Below, piece after piece: positions 44,301-51,873 of a stretch of DNA of 64,000 nt. A model generated the notes under the pieces. That model did no database searches. It had not been told where the DNA came from and was given only the letters and a program-made list of their open reading frames with translations. The position numbers and the translations under genes were made by a program. How positions within the stretch are numbered: position 1 is the stretch's first letter; each line of letters opens with the position of its first letter. The DNA is from Arthrobacter sp. SLBN-100 (GTDB lineage: Bacteria; Actinomycetota; Actinomycetes; Actinomycetales; Micrococcaceae): NCBI RefSeq assembly GCF_006715305.1, contig NZ_VFMY01000001.1, positions 2,294,001 through 2,358,000 of the forward strand, given 5' to 3'.

Positions 44301-45032
44301 CGGGCCGGTGGCACAGTTCAGGCCGATGGCGTCGACGCCGAGAGGCTCGAGTGCGGTGAGCGCCGCGCCGATTTCGGATCCCATGAGCATGGTTCCGGTG
44401 GTCTCGACGGTTACTTCAACGAAGATGGGGAGCCGGATGCCGCGGGACACGATGGCCTGCTTGCAGCCGTTGACCGCCGCCTTGGTCTGCAGGAGGTCCT
44501 GGCTGGTTTCGATGAGGAAGGCATCCGCTCCGCCGTCGATGAGGCCCTCGGCCTGCAGCGCGAAGGTCTGCTTGAGGTAGTCGTAGCTAGTATGGCCGAG
44601 GCTGGGAAGCTTCGTACCGGGGCCCATGGAGCCCAAGACCCAGCGCATGCGACCGTCTGTTGCTTCAGCCGCTTCTGCTCGCTCGCGGGCGATCGCTGCC
44701 CCTTTTCGGGCGAGCTCTTCGATCCGGTCGTCGATGCCGTAGTCGGAGAGGTTGGACCAGTTGGCGCCGAAGGTGTTGGTTTCCACTGCGTCAATGCCCG
44801 TGGCGAAGTACGCGTCATGGATATCGGCGAGGACGTCCGGGCGGGTGTCGTTGAGGATCTCGTTGCACCCTTCGAGGCCCTGGAAGTCTGTTTCCAGGGA
44901 CAGGTCCCGGCCCTGCAGCATGGTGCCCATGGCGCCGTCGGCAATGACGACCCGGTGGTTCACGGCGTCCAGAAGCTCCTGCGAACGGGCAGGGCGGGGC
45001 ACGGACTCAATATCAAGCGCAAAACGAGGCAT
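41382..45032 (-). CDS. metH: Cobalamin-dependent methionine synthase
   Basis: A 1216-residue methionine synthase that moves a methyl group from methyltetrahydrofolate through cobalamin to homocysteine. The homocysteine domain (1-330) has GLNCATGPDEM and GGCCGTTPEH with the zinc cysteines. The pterin domain follows from about 350 (AIGERTNANGSKAFR). The B12 domain carries DVHDIGKNLVDIIL near 765 with the axial His. The activation domain ends the protein. No Shine-Dalgarno is present; TAACCT lies 6 bases before the ATG, which suggests a leaderless message. No cobalamin riboswitch is seen. A broken copy of its 5' end lies at 53750-54124. Confidence 0.97.
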   Translation of the reverse strand: MPRFALDIESVPRPARSQELLDAVNHRVVIADGAMGTMLQGRDLSLETDFQGLEGCNEILNDTRPDVLADIHDAYFATGIDAVETNTFGANWSNLSDYGIDDRIEELARKGAAIARERAEAAEATDGRMRWVLGSMGPGTKLPSLGHTSYDYLKQTFALQAEGLIDGGADAFLIETSQDLLQTKAAVNGCKQAIVSRGIRLPIFVEVTVETTGTMLMGSEIGAALTALEPLGVDAIGLNCATGPDEMSEHLRHLSKQSSVAIACMPNAGLPVLGANGAHYPLSPTELATAHEQFVREFGLGLVGGCCGTTPEHMAAVVERLAPFRTKAVPATADGKTQPARVPTEREAGIASLYHHVNFDQESAYLAIGERTNANGSKAFRQAMLEERWDDCVDIAREQVRVGAHLLDVCIDYVGRDGVADIKEVVSRFASASTLPLVIDSTEPPVLRAGLELIGGRPVVNSVNYEDGDGPDSRFARIMPLVKEHGTAVIALTIDEQGQARTTEGKVAIASRLVDALVGDWGMRVEDIIVDALTFPVATGQEETRRDGIETIEAIRQITTKYPGINTTLGVSNVSFGLNPAARMVLNSVFLHEAVQAGLTSGIIDAAKIVPLASLPEDQRKVALDLVYDRREYDADGNTTYDPLAIMLDLFAGVDTAALKDQRAAELAALPTGQRLERRIIDGEGKGLEEDLDLARSEGMSPLGIINDHLLEGMKVVGERFGAGEMQLPFVLQSAEVMKNAVALLEPHMEKSDSSGKGTMVIATVRGDVHDIGKNLVDIILTNNGYKVINIGIKQGIAEIMAAAEEHNADVIGMSGLLVKSTVVMKENLAELQSRGLAKKWPVILGGAALTRAYVEQDLAEQFDGVVRYAKDAFEGLALMEPLVRVARGESPDDVGLPPLKKRIHKGGAKFTVTEPEAMPGRSDVAADNPVPAPPFWGTRIVRGVSLHDYSAFLDERATFMGQWGLKPGRGEEGASYEELVEREGRPRLRYWLDRILGEGMLDASVAYGYFPVVSEGEQVVVLHHDTDPDGVLGTAGLLAPDGGSGGPIGTDRLRFDFPRQRRDRHLCLADFVKSRESGQVDVLPVQLVTAGSKIEEFTSKMFAANQYRDYYELNGLVMQLTEALAEFWHARIRKELGFAAEEPKDTAGYFKLDYRGARFSLGYPACPDMKDRRKVTELLKPERMGVILSDELMLHPEQSTDAFVFHHPEAKYFKV

Positions 45033-45127
45033 CTAAACAGGTTACGGGCGACACGCCGAAACATTGCTTCGTATGTCCATGTGCTACGACGGGGGGCGGG
45101 CTTCCTAGAGCGTTTGTGCGGCCGGCG

Positions 45128-45161
45128 GTGGACGACGGCGGGACCTCCCGCCGTCGTCCAC
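45128..45161. repeat. Dispersed palindrome upstream of metH
   Basis: GTGGACGACGGCGGGA-CC-TCCCGCCGTCGTCCAC has perfect 16-bp arms. The outer pair has changed on both sides (GC to GT, and GC to AC), a compensating change that keeps the pairing. It is followed by TTTGGCACCGCTCCCCTAC. It lies downstream of the SDR gene and upstream of metH. Confidence 0.88.
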
Positions 45162-45290
45162 ATGCCTTTGGCACCGCTCCCCTACAGTGCCGACAGCGGC
45201 CTTCATCAGCAGGCCAAGCCTTTCGGCCGCGAGCTGTGGTATCCGCAGTTGGCCGCGGTGTCGTTGATGGTAGGTCCGAAACCTCGGCGT
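45162..45290. other. Remnant sequence shared with 53544-53745
   Basis: After the palindrome, the stretch with GCTCCCCTAC-GTGCCGAC and then CATCAGCAGGCCAAGCCTTTCGGCCGCGA resembles the sequence after the palindrome at 53511-53543, with roughly 100 bp missing here. It probably is the end of a lost gene. No intact frame is visible. Confidence 0.55.
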
Positions 45291-46019
45291 TCACATCTTC
45301 ACTGGTAACCGGGGTCGAATGGACAGGGACTCAATCATCGCTTCCTCAGTGGCATTAACGGCCAGCCGTACCGCGGCTGCAACCGAGGACGGGCGCAAGT
45401 ACGTCTCAGGGTGGTGCTCCGCTCCCTCAAACGAAGCGATGCTACGCGCCATGGCAGTGTCAACGTAGCCAGGGTGGATGGATGTGACTCGCACACCGTT
45501 GACCCGTTCTTCCTCCCGCAGTACGTCCGCATAAGCCCGCAGCGCATGTTTCGTCGCACAATAGATGCTGTTTTTTTGCGAGGTGAACAGGCCCGCACCT
45601 GAATTGAGGAAGACGACGGTACCCGAGCTTCGCCGCAATGCCGGGAGCAATAGGCGTGTGAGTTCCGCGACGGCGAACAGATTGAGTTCAAAGCTCTCCC
45701 GCCACTCCGGTCGGGTCACACTGTCCGCCTTGCCTCGCAGGCTCATGCCCGCGGAGTGAACGAGGACATCAACACCCCGTTCTGACATCGCGAGCGCGGT
45801 CGCGTCGATGTCGCCCGTCACGTCCAGGACGATACTTTCGGCTTGCTCAAAGCGATTGGCGATATCCTCCAACTTGTGGCCAGCCCGGCCAATTAGGACA
45901 AGCTTATGAGTTACGGATAATTCCTCTGCGATGGCCAAGCCGATTCCGCTTGAGGCACCGGTAATAACGGCAATTGGGCGAGACTGCCCCGGGACGGCGG
46001 CTCCATTCTGCTCATCCAC
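45291..46019 (-). CDS. Short-chain dehydrogenase/reductase
   Basis: A 242-residue classical SDR. It has the cofactor loop TGASSGIGLAIAEEL, the NAG-equivalent HSAGMSL, the catalytic Ser in FLNSGAGLFTS and YCATKHALRAYADVL (Tyr and Lys). The GTG start overlaps the stop of the ABC ATPase gene, so it is the last member of the five-gene amine/amino-acid operon. It probably oxidises or reduces a carbonyl formed by the FAD oxidase, but the substrate is unknown. Confidence 0.88.
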   Translation of the reverse strand: MDEQNGAAVPGQSRPIAVITGASSGIGLAIAEELSVTHKLVLIGRAGHKLEDIANRFEQAESIVLDVTGDIDATALAMSERGVDVLVHSAGMSLRGKADSVTRPEWRESFELNLFAVAELTRLLLPALRRSSGTVVFLNSGAGLFTSQKNSIYCATKHALRAYADVLREEERVNGVRVTSIHPGYVDTAMARSIASFEGAEHHPETYLRPSSVAAAVRLAVNATEEAMIESLSIRPRLPVKM

Positions 46020-46771
46020 TAAAGAACCTGTTCCAGGAATGCCCGAAGCCTCGGCGACTCGGGAGCATCAAATAGTTTCTGCGGGCTTCCCTGTTCCACG
46101 ATGCGGCCGCGGTCCATGAAAACGACCTGGTCGGCCACTTCACGCGCGAACCCCATCTCGTGCGTGACAGCTACCATGGTCATTCCGGTCGCGGACAAGT
46201 CCGCCATGAGGTGCAGAATGCCCTTGACGAGTTCAGGATCAAGGGCGGATGTCGCCTCGTCGAACAGCATAATTTCCGGTTCCATAGCAATGGCTCTGGC
46301 GATGGCGACACGCTGTTTCTGGCCCCCAGAGAGCGAGTCGGGGCGGAATTTGGCCTTGTCTGCCAAGCCCACAAGATTCAACGATGCGCGCGCCTTCTCG
46401 TCAGCGTCGGCTTTCCCAAGTTTCTGGACGTCTCGTAATGGCATCGTGAGGTTATCGAGAACCGTCTTGTGCGGGAACAGATTGAAGTGCTGAAAAACCA
46501 TTCCAATGCGACGTCGCAGGTCGTCGTCCCTAAGGGCCGAAGTGTCCTGATCGCCCAGAAGAATCTGCCCCCAATAGGGACGCTCCAGTCGGTTGATGCA
46601 TCGGAGGAGAGTCGATTTGCCTGATCCGGACGGACCGATGATGCAGGTTGTCCGTCCCTTGGGAATCTCAAGATTGATTCCGTGCAGCACCTCGTGGTCG
46701 CCAAACTTGACCTTGACGTCGGACATCTCCACACCGATGGGGTGAGCTGCCAGTTCGAGTGTGGCGTTCAT
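46019..46771 (-). CDS. Polar amino-acid ABC transporter ATPase (GlnQ type)
   Basis: A 250-residue ATPase. It shows Walker A GPSGSGKSTLLRCINRLE, signature LSGGQKQRVAIARAIAMEP, Walker B IMLFDEATSALDPE and the switch MVAVTHEMGFAREVADQVVFMD. These match the polar amino-acid (PAAT) family. It overlaps the permease gene by four bases. It works with the permease at 46768 and the lipoprotein at 47654. Confidence 0.95.
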   Translation of the reverse strand: MNATLELAAHPIGVEMSDVKVKFGDHEVLHGINLEIPKGRTTCIIGPSGSGKSTLLRCINRLERPYWGQILLGDQDTSALRDDDLRRRIGMVFQHFNLFPHKTVLDNLTMPLRDVQKLGKADADEKARASLNLVGLADKAKFRPDSLSGGQKQRVAIARAIAMEPEIMLFDEATSALDPELVKGILHLMADLSATGMTMVAVTHEMGFAREVADQVVFMDRGRIVEQGSPQKLFDAPESPRLRAFLEQVL

Positions 46772-47556
46772 TTTGATTCCTTTGCAGTGGTGGTCAACAC
46801 GAGATCGGCGTACTTATCGAAGGTGTCCGCGTCTTCAACGGGTACTGAGACCTTTTTGCCGTCCTTCAGCCGCCGGTCAATACGTCCGACCAAGAAAGTC
46901 AATGGGATGGTGATGATCAGATACATGATGCCGGAGGTGACAAGGGGCGACAGATTTCCCGTTGTGATCGCCTCGTCCTGCCCCACCCGGAAGAGTTCCC
47001 GCTGGTTGGTAAGCAGGCCCAGAAAGTAGACCAGAGAGGAATCTTTGATGTTGGAAATGAACTGGTTAACCAAGGCTGGCAACACCCGCCGAATTCCCTG
47101 AGGAACAACTACCTTGAGCATGGCGCTGCTGTGACTCATACCAAGGGCACGGGATGCCTCAAATTGTCCACGTTCCACACTCTCGATACCCGAGCGGAAG
47201 ATCTCGCCGATGTAGGCCGCAGAGATTAAACCCAGCGCCAGGATGCCGAGCGGGTAAGGGTTCGGACCCCACAACTCCAGCCCGAGCGGCGAGAGCCCCT
47301 GGCCAATGACGAGGATTGTAAGAACTGCGGGCAGGCCTCTAAACACATTGATAAATGTTCGGGCTGGCCATTTGAGCCATATCTTGTTGGACATACTCAT
47401 GAGTGCGAGGGCCATGCCGAGGATCACCCCGAGAACCGATGCACAGAGGGCAAGCAACAGTGTGTTCCATACTGCGTACTGAAGCATGGTTGGGAGGACG
47501 CCTATAAGGGACTCCCAGTCAAAAAATGTGCGGAAGATGCGGTCGAGGATTTCCAT
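46768..47556 (-). CDS. Polar amino-acid ABC transporter permease
   Basis: A 262-residue permease of the HisM/GlnP type. The EAA region is ASRALGMSHSSAMLKVVVPQGIRRVLP near 150. The start has GAAGGA upstream. A 15-bp hairpin lies between this gene and the binding-protein gene (47571-47603). Confidence 0.94.
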   Translation of the reverse strand: MEILDRIFRTFFDWESLIGVLPTMLQYAVWNTLLLALCASVLGVILGMALALMSMSNKIWLKWPARTFINVFRGLPAVLTILVIGQGLSPLGLELWGPNPYPLGILALGLISAAYIGEIFRSGIESVERGQFEASRALGMSHSSAMLKVVVPQGIRRVLPALVNQFISNIKDSSLVYFLGLLTNQRELFRVGQDEAITTGNLSPLVTSGIMYLIITIPLTFLVGRIDRRLKDGKKVSVPVEDADTFDKYADLVLTTTAKESK

Positions 47557-47570
47557 GATGATTCCTTCTC

Positions 47571-47603
47571 ATCGTGGTGGGGCAGGGACTGCCCCACCAC
47601 GAT
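47571..47603. terminator. Strong intercistronic hairpin in ABC operon
   Basis: ATCGTGGTGGGGCAG-GGA-CTGCCCCACCACGAT has perfect 15-bp arms and a 3-base loop, between the binding-protein gene (upstream) and the permease gene on the minus strand. No T-run follows. Such hairpins usually protect the 3' end of the upstream message or partly stop transcription, giving more binding protein than permease. Confidence 0.8.
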
Positions 47604-47653
47604 TCTGGAGATATTCGGAGGGTCAGTGCAGCCTCTGGAAAGGCACCTTGCGG

Positions 47654-48475
47654 CTAGCTGAACATTTCGGGGACGGGCTGGTCCGGGAACCACTTTTGGT
47701 AAAGCTTCTGCCAAGTTCCATCCGCGACCAGCTTCTTCAGGCCGTCGTTGAACATCTCCGCCATCGGCATGTTTCCCTTACGGATCGCAGCCGCCACAGG
47801 CAGGTCAAGGATTGGTTCTTTGGACAAGATGACGATCCCTTCTTCGGGGTTCTTGGCTATGTAATCCTGGACCGGGGGAAGATCACCGAAGTAGCCATCG
47901 ATTGTTCCTGTAGCAAGGGCCTGCATTGCGGTGTTGAAGTCAGGGAAGGCTACTGCGTCAGCGTTGGGATACTCCTTGACGGTGTATCCCTCGTAAATCG
48001 ACCCTTTGAGAAAGCCAATGCGCTTTTCCGCCAAACCGGCAGGATCCGTGATTCCGGATTTGGTGGTGGTGGTGATCGATGCGTAACCGATGTAATACGG
48101 TTCGCTGAAATCCACGTTCTTGAGGCGAGCGGGCGTTCGGGAGATGGAGTTTACGGCAATGTCGGCTTGGCCGTTCTGAACGGTGGCAAGAATTGCACTG
48201 AAGTCCATCGTTACGTATTCGGTCTCGTAGCCGTTGGCTTGGGCAATGGCGTCGAGCACGTCAACGTCAAAGCCCTGCTGCTTACCCTCAGCGGTGAATG
48301 AACTGGGCTTGGAGTCGCCCGTGGTTGCTACGCGGATATGCCCGGGCGTCTGCGTCGAGTCTGGATAACTGACCGACGAAGACTTGGCCTCTCCGCCGGA
48401 AGAACAACCCGTGACAACAACGGAGGTCACTGCCAAGAAGACTGCAAGGCGTGAAATGGCGCCAAATTTTCTCAT
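47654..48475 (-). CDS. Amino-acid/amine-binding lipoprotein of ABC importer
   Basis: A 273-residue family-3 solute-binding protein. The signal peptide ends in a VVVTGCSSGG lipobox (Cys near 24). The typical segments are VATTGDSKPSSFTAEGKQQGFDVDVLDAIA, VTMDFSAILATVQNGQADIAV and VDFSEPYYIGYA. It starts directly after the FAD oxidase stop, so the oxidase is translated from the same message. The ligand is probably the amine or N-methyl amino acid that the oxidase acts on. Confidence 0.93.
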   Translation of the reverse strand: MRKFGAISRLAVFLAVTSVVVTGCSSGGEAKSSSVSYPDSTQTPGHIRVATTGDSKPSSFTAEGKQQGFDVDVLDAIAQANGYETEYVTMDFSAILATVQNGQADIAVNSISRTPARLKNVDFSEPYYIGYASITTTTKSGITDPAGLAEKRIGFLKGSIYEGYTVKEYPNADAVAFPDFNTAMQALATGTIDGYFGDLPPVQDYIAKNPEEGIVILSKEPILDLPVAAAIRKGNMPMAEMFNDGLKKLVADGTWQKLYQKWFPDQPVPEMFS

Positions 48476-49663
48476 TTAACTTGCCTTTCGAAGCTGCGAA
48501 GCGGAATCAAATCGGTTTGGATCAACAAAGTCGGCGTTCATGAAGGGTTCTTCACCCAAGGACATCTGCGCGAGGAGTTCTCCGATTCCGGTGGCGTGCT
48601 TGAAGCCATGCCCGCTGCAGCCGCCACCGATGAGGAGGCGGGGATCATTTCCTGGCCGTCCGATCAGGAATTGATCGTCCGGCGTAACGGCGATCATGCA
48701 TGGCCTCGACATGGAGGGGACCGGATCGAGCCCGGGGAACAACTGCTCAATGCTGCGGGACAAAACGGTCCAGTCTCGGGCGGGGTTGATACCTCGGTCG
48801 CATTCATCCGGATCCGTGGGGTCGAAAGCTCCCTTGTCGATACCGAGCCCGATTTTGACCGGTTCCCCAAACGCGCGGCCGTGACCCCAGAGGCTGACTC
48901 CGTTTTCGATGCGCCGCATGAAAGCCGGAAATTGATCGATTTCAAATGAAGGGTCTGACTCCCCCAGCCTGGACTCAAACCATTGCATTGGCGTGCGCAG
49001 TGGCGTCACGGGCAGACCCGGCACCAGCTTTCCCAGCCACGGGCCGGCTGTGACGATGACCTGTCGGGCAGCAAAGATCCTCCCGGCGGTGGTGACGACG
49101 ACGCCACCATCAACAAGTTCTACTCCAGTTACCTTGGAGTCGAAGAAGGTCTGGGCTCCAGCTGCGATGGCCGCTTCATTGGCCGAACGCACTGCTGCGT
49201 CGGGTCTCAGCATGCCTGCCGCGGCATCCCAGATACCTACTTCGTCGTCTGCGACCGTGGCGTAGGCAGGGTACTTGGCTCGAACTTCTTCCGCCGAGAA
49301 CTGTTCCAGCTCGACGCCAAACTTCTCCCCTGCAGCGATTGCTCCGCTGACCATGTCGCTTTCGGGCTTTCCGACCGTGAGCAGCCCTGTCTCGAAAAGC
49401 AGCTCCTCGCTGGAGCGGTCTTCAAGTTCGCGCCACAGATCACGTGAGCGTCGGGCCAGCGGTACGAGGTCAGGGTGCTCTTGGCACGCGATCCTGAATA
49501 GCCGTGAGTAGCCATGGGAGGATCCAAAGGCATGATTGATCCCGTACCTTTCGATGCCAATGCAGCGAACCCCTCTTTCAGCCAGTCGCCAGAGGGTCGA
49601 GGACCCCCACGCTCCTAGCCCGATGACGATCACATCCGCATCGAAATCTTTCATTGAACGCAT
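48476..49663 (-). CDS. Monomeric sarcosine oxidase/DAO-type FAD oxidase
   Basis: A 395-residue flavoprotein of the DAO family, closest in pattern to monomeric sarcosine oxidase and N-methyltryptophan oxidase (SolA). FAD-binding VIVIGLGAWGSSTLWRLAERG is near the N-terminus, IGIERYGINHAFGSSHGYSRLFR follows, and RPCMIAVTPDDQFLIGRPG contains the Cys that holds FAD covalently in this group. GGCSGHGFKHATGIGELL ends the FAD domain. The ATG at 49663 has AAGGAGA upstream. As first gene of an operon with an ABC importer and an SDR, it probably oxidises an imported secondary amine or amino acid, releasing H2O2. Confidence 0.9.
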   Translation of the reverse strand: MRSMKDFDADVIVIGLGAWGSSTLWRLAERGVRCIGIERYGINHAFGSSHGYSRLFRIACQEHPDLVPLARRSRDLWRELEDRSSEELLFETGLLTVGKPESDMVSGAIAAGEKFGVELEQFSAEEVRAKYPAYATVADDEVGIWDAAAGMLRPDAAVRSANEAAIAAGAQTFFDSKVTGVELVDGGVVVTTAGRIFAARQVIVTAGPWLGKLVPGLPVTPLRTPMQWFESRLGESDPSFEIDQFPAFMRRIENGVSLWGHGRAFGEPVKIGLGIDKGAFDPTDPDECDRGINPARDWTVLSRSIEQLFPGLDPVPSMSRPCMIAVTPDDQFLIGRPGNDPRLLIGGGCSGHGFKHATGIGELLAQMSLGEEPFMNADFVDPNRFDSASQLRKAS

Positions 49664-49715
49664 CGCTCTCCTTGTAATAGCTACTTGCGTAAGAACAGGA
49701 TGCCTGTGCCACATT

Positions 49716-49729
49716 TTCAAAATATTGAA
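49716..49729. promoter_or_regulatory. Probable XRE-cupin operator TTCAAAATATTGAA
   Basis: The inverted repeat TTCAA-AATA-TTGAA lies upstream of the oxidase/ABC operon. A near-identical inverse copy (TTCAATATTTTGAT) lies at 50468-50481 just after the regulator gene. The surrounding DNA is AT-rich, as expected of a promoter. Confidence 0.62.
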
Positions 49730-49848
49730 TATCCGTTTCCAGAGAGTTAACTTTCATCGGCTTGGCTCCGCCCGGGTGTCCACTTGGGATCAGCAATGGA
49801 CACCATTACGATGCTGACTACCAACGCCCCTCGGGAGGGAGTGAACCG

Positions 49849-50427
49849 GTGATACTTTCTCCAAGAGAAATCGGGATGCGTCTCAAGCAAGTGCGCCTAG
49901 ATCGTGGTCTGACGATAAGTGAGGTCGCCGAGGGCTCTGGGCTGTCGGCCGGCTTCATCTCGCTCGTCGAGAATGGCAAGTCCGACATCACCATCGGCCG
50001 ACTCAACAAACTGCTTGAGTTCAATTCCATCCGCGTGACCGACTTCCTGGAACCAGAGTCCGGCCTGCCGGAGCGAGGCGAAGAGTCGCTTATTACCGGG
50101 GAATTCGGCAAAGATCGAACATTTGTCTCAGCAGCCGAAGGTGTCTCGTACCGTCACCTGCCTCGACTTCAAGACGGTCGGTTCATTCCCATCGAAGTCA
50201 CCCTGGAACCTCTGGCGAAGATTTCTGATCATTCATCACACGCTGGCGACGAGTTCATTTACGTACTGCAGGGACGGTTCCACCTGACTGTTGGTTCTCG
50301 AGATATCAACCTGAAACCAGGGGAAAGCATCTATTTCGACGGGCTCACCCCTCACCGTTTCGAAAACCGGAGCCCACGGACTACCAAAGTCCTGGCGATC
50401 ATGAGTGACCCCAGGTATTCGGCCTGA
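49849..50427 (+). CDS. XRE-family regulator with C-terminal cupin
   Basis: A 192-residue transcription factor. The N-terminal XRE helix-turn-helix is IGMRLKQVRLDRGLTISEVA-EGSGLSAGFISLVENGKSDIT (about 7-48), and the C-terminal cupin_2 domain has SSHAGDEFIYVLQGRFHLTV and PGESIYFDGLTPHRF. The GTG start at 49849 follows a GGGAGGGAG. This architecture is common for regulators of amine, polyamine and amino-acid catabolic operons. It is divergent from the oxidase/importer operon and probably represses it. Confidence 0.9.
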   Translation: MILSPREIGMRLKQVRLDRGLTISEVAEGSGLSAGFISLVENGKSDITIGRLNKLLEFNSIRVTDFLEPESGLPERGEESLITGEFGKDRTFVSAAEGVSYRHLPRLQDGRFIPIEVTLEPLAKISDHSSHAGDEFIYVLQGRFHLTVGSRDINLKPGESIYFDGLTPHRFENRSPRTTKVLAIMSDPRYSA

Positions 50428-50467
50428 GAGGCGGAACCCAACCCGACGAGGCATCCAGCGGACCCCC

Positions 50468-50481
50468 TTCAATATTTTGAT
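50468..50481. promoter_or_regulatory. Second copy of the TTCAATATTTTGA motif
   Basis: This matches the reverse complement of the site at 49716-49729 with one base changed. It lies 41 bp after the XRE-cupin stop. As it is downstream of the regulator it may be an auxiliary operator, or chance. Confidence 0.45.
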
Positions 50482-50571
50482 CCATACCGGCCTAACCCTC
50501 AGCCCGCACCGACCATCATCGGATCGGGGCTCGAACTGGAGAGGCCGCCCTAGCAGTAAGCCTGACGATAG

Positions 50572-51759
50572 TTACCTCGGGCCAAAAAGTCGCTTCAGAA
50601 CGGCCAGCCACCTAGGTGCCTCAGGACGTTTCTCCAAACCGCTCTGCATGGAATGCACATCTGAATCACCAGCGGCAGGCCTAAACGCGGTCGTCGTAGA
50701 GGCCTGCCGACCGGTCATCACAGGTGTGGTCTTCGGTTTGGCGCTAGGACCGTCAGACGAATCAACAAACGTTGATCGCAAGACCAGCTCGATAGCTCTC
50801 GCGCCTCTTAGAAGCTGCATGAACTCTCGTTCCCCCAGCACCGTGATCTGTTGACCACCAGCAATGTAGTCGAGGGCCTTGCGTTCCTTGTTGGATGAGC
50901 CCAGGTCTCCAACAGTTGCCGAATGCCTGGAGTCTGACCGCCCGATGACGACGTAGCTTGTCTTTTTGGTGACACCCTGACGGTTGGTAGCCCCACAGTC
51001 CGCGACCGCAGCCATGGCCTCAAGCCTTGAGAAACTCTGCAGCTCGCCGGTGAAACAGAAGGTGTGACCAAAGAAGGGATGCTGTGGGTCGGCAGCGGAA
51101 TTAGGCTGCGGCAGATCAGCCAGGCGAAGGCTCCGTTCGGTGGTGTAGTTGATTTGCCCGCCGACCGGCGTTCGCGCCTTGCTCGAATCCTGCCGCTTGG
51201 TCTTTTTGGTGCCGAGGGGTCTGGTCCACATGTCAGCAATGGTTTGCAACTGTCCCATGCGCGCAATGGCAAGCACAACGCTGGCGCAGGCGATCGCGTC
51301 CGCGCCGGCCTCGTGATGTTCAAAGGGCGGAAGTTTCAAATGCTCACTGACGTCATTCAACCTGTGGCGTGGGAGGTCCAGATGCCCTTGGGCTAGTTCC
51401 AGTGCGCAATAGAACTCGTGCTGCGGCAAGTCAATTCCAGTCGCAGCCGTTGCCGCTCTCATGACGCTCGCATCGAACTTCGCGTTGTATGCCACGAAAT
51501 GCCCGCCATTGGCGAATCGGAAGATGCTGGCCAGTGAGGTTTTCCAATCGCGGGCTGTCACAACATCTTGTGCGCGGATGCCGTGAATGCCGACATTCCG
51601 AGGCTCAAAGTGATCGATACCGCTGGGCGGCTTGATCAACCATGACGCCCGTTCGACTATCTCTCCATTTACCACCCTGGCCAGACCTACCGCACAGACC
51701 GAACCGCGCTGACTATTCGCTGTCTCAAAGTCGATGGCGGTGAAGCTCATCTCATGCAC
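50572..51759 (-). CDS. DEDD exonuclease with BRCT domain
   Basis: A 395-residue protein. Residues 5-170 are a DnaQ-type 3'-5' exonuclease: FTAIDFETAN (ExoI Asp/Glu), HFVAYNAKFDASVM (ExoII) and HHEAGADAIACASV (ExoIII His/Asp). After a basic linker, residues about 225-315 form a BRCT domain (GHTFCFTGELQSFSRLEAMAAVADCG). This resembles epsilon-like proteins used in DNA repair and sometimes in mobile elements. The GTG at 51759 is used, with AGGGGA five bases upstream; an ATG nine bases later is possible. It lies in an accessory region and is less GC-biased than core genes. Confidence 0.88.
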   Translation of the reverse strand: MHEMSFTAIDFETANSQRGSVCAVGLARVVNGEIVERASWLIKPPSGIDHFEPRNVGIHGIRAQDVVTARDWKTSLASIFRFANGGHFVAYNAKFDASVMRAATAATGIDLPQHEFYCALELAQGHLDLPRHRLNDVSEHLKLPPFEHHEAGADAIACASVVLAIARMGQLQTIADMWTRPLGTKKTKRQDSSKARTPVGGQINYTTERSLRLADLPQPNSAADPQHPFFGHTFCFTGELQSFSRLEAMAAVADCGATNRQGVTKKTSYVVIGRSDSRHSATVGDLGSSNKERKALDYIAGGQQITVLGEREFMQLLRGARAIELVLRSTFVDSSDGPSAKPKTTPVMTGRQASTTTAFRPAAGDSDVHSMQSGLEKRPEAPRWLAVLKRLFGPR

Positions 51760-51873
51760 TGATTTCCCCTAAATTGATTTCGAAATTTTTTTGACGAGTC
51801 GCCGACCCGCCCTCGGTGTGGACCGGGTGGTTTAGCGAGTTCAGCATGCTCACGCAAAACTCCGCGCCGTCCC

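Noticed and set aside
45033..45127. Possible cobalamin riboswitch before metH
   Set aside because: The space before the palindrome is only 95 bp and has none of the conserved B12-box blocks.
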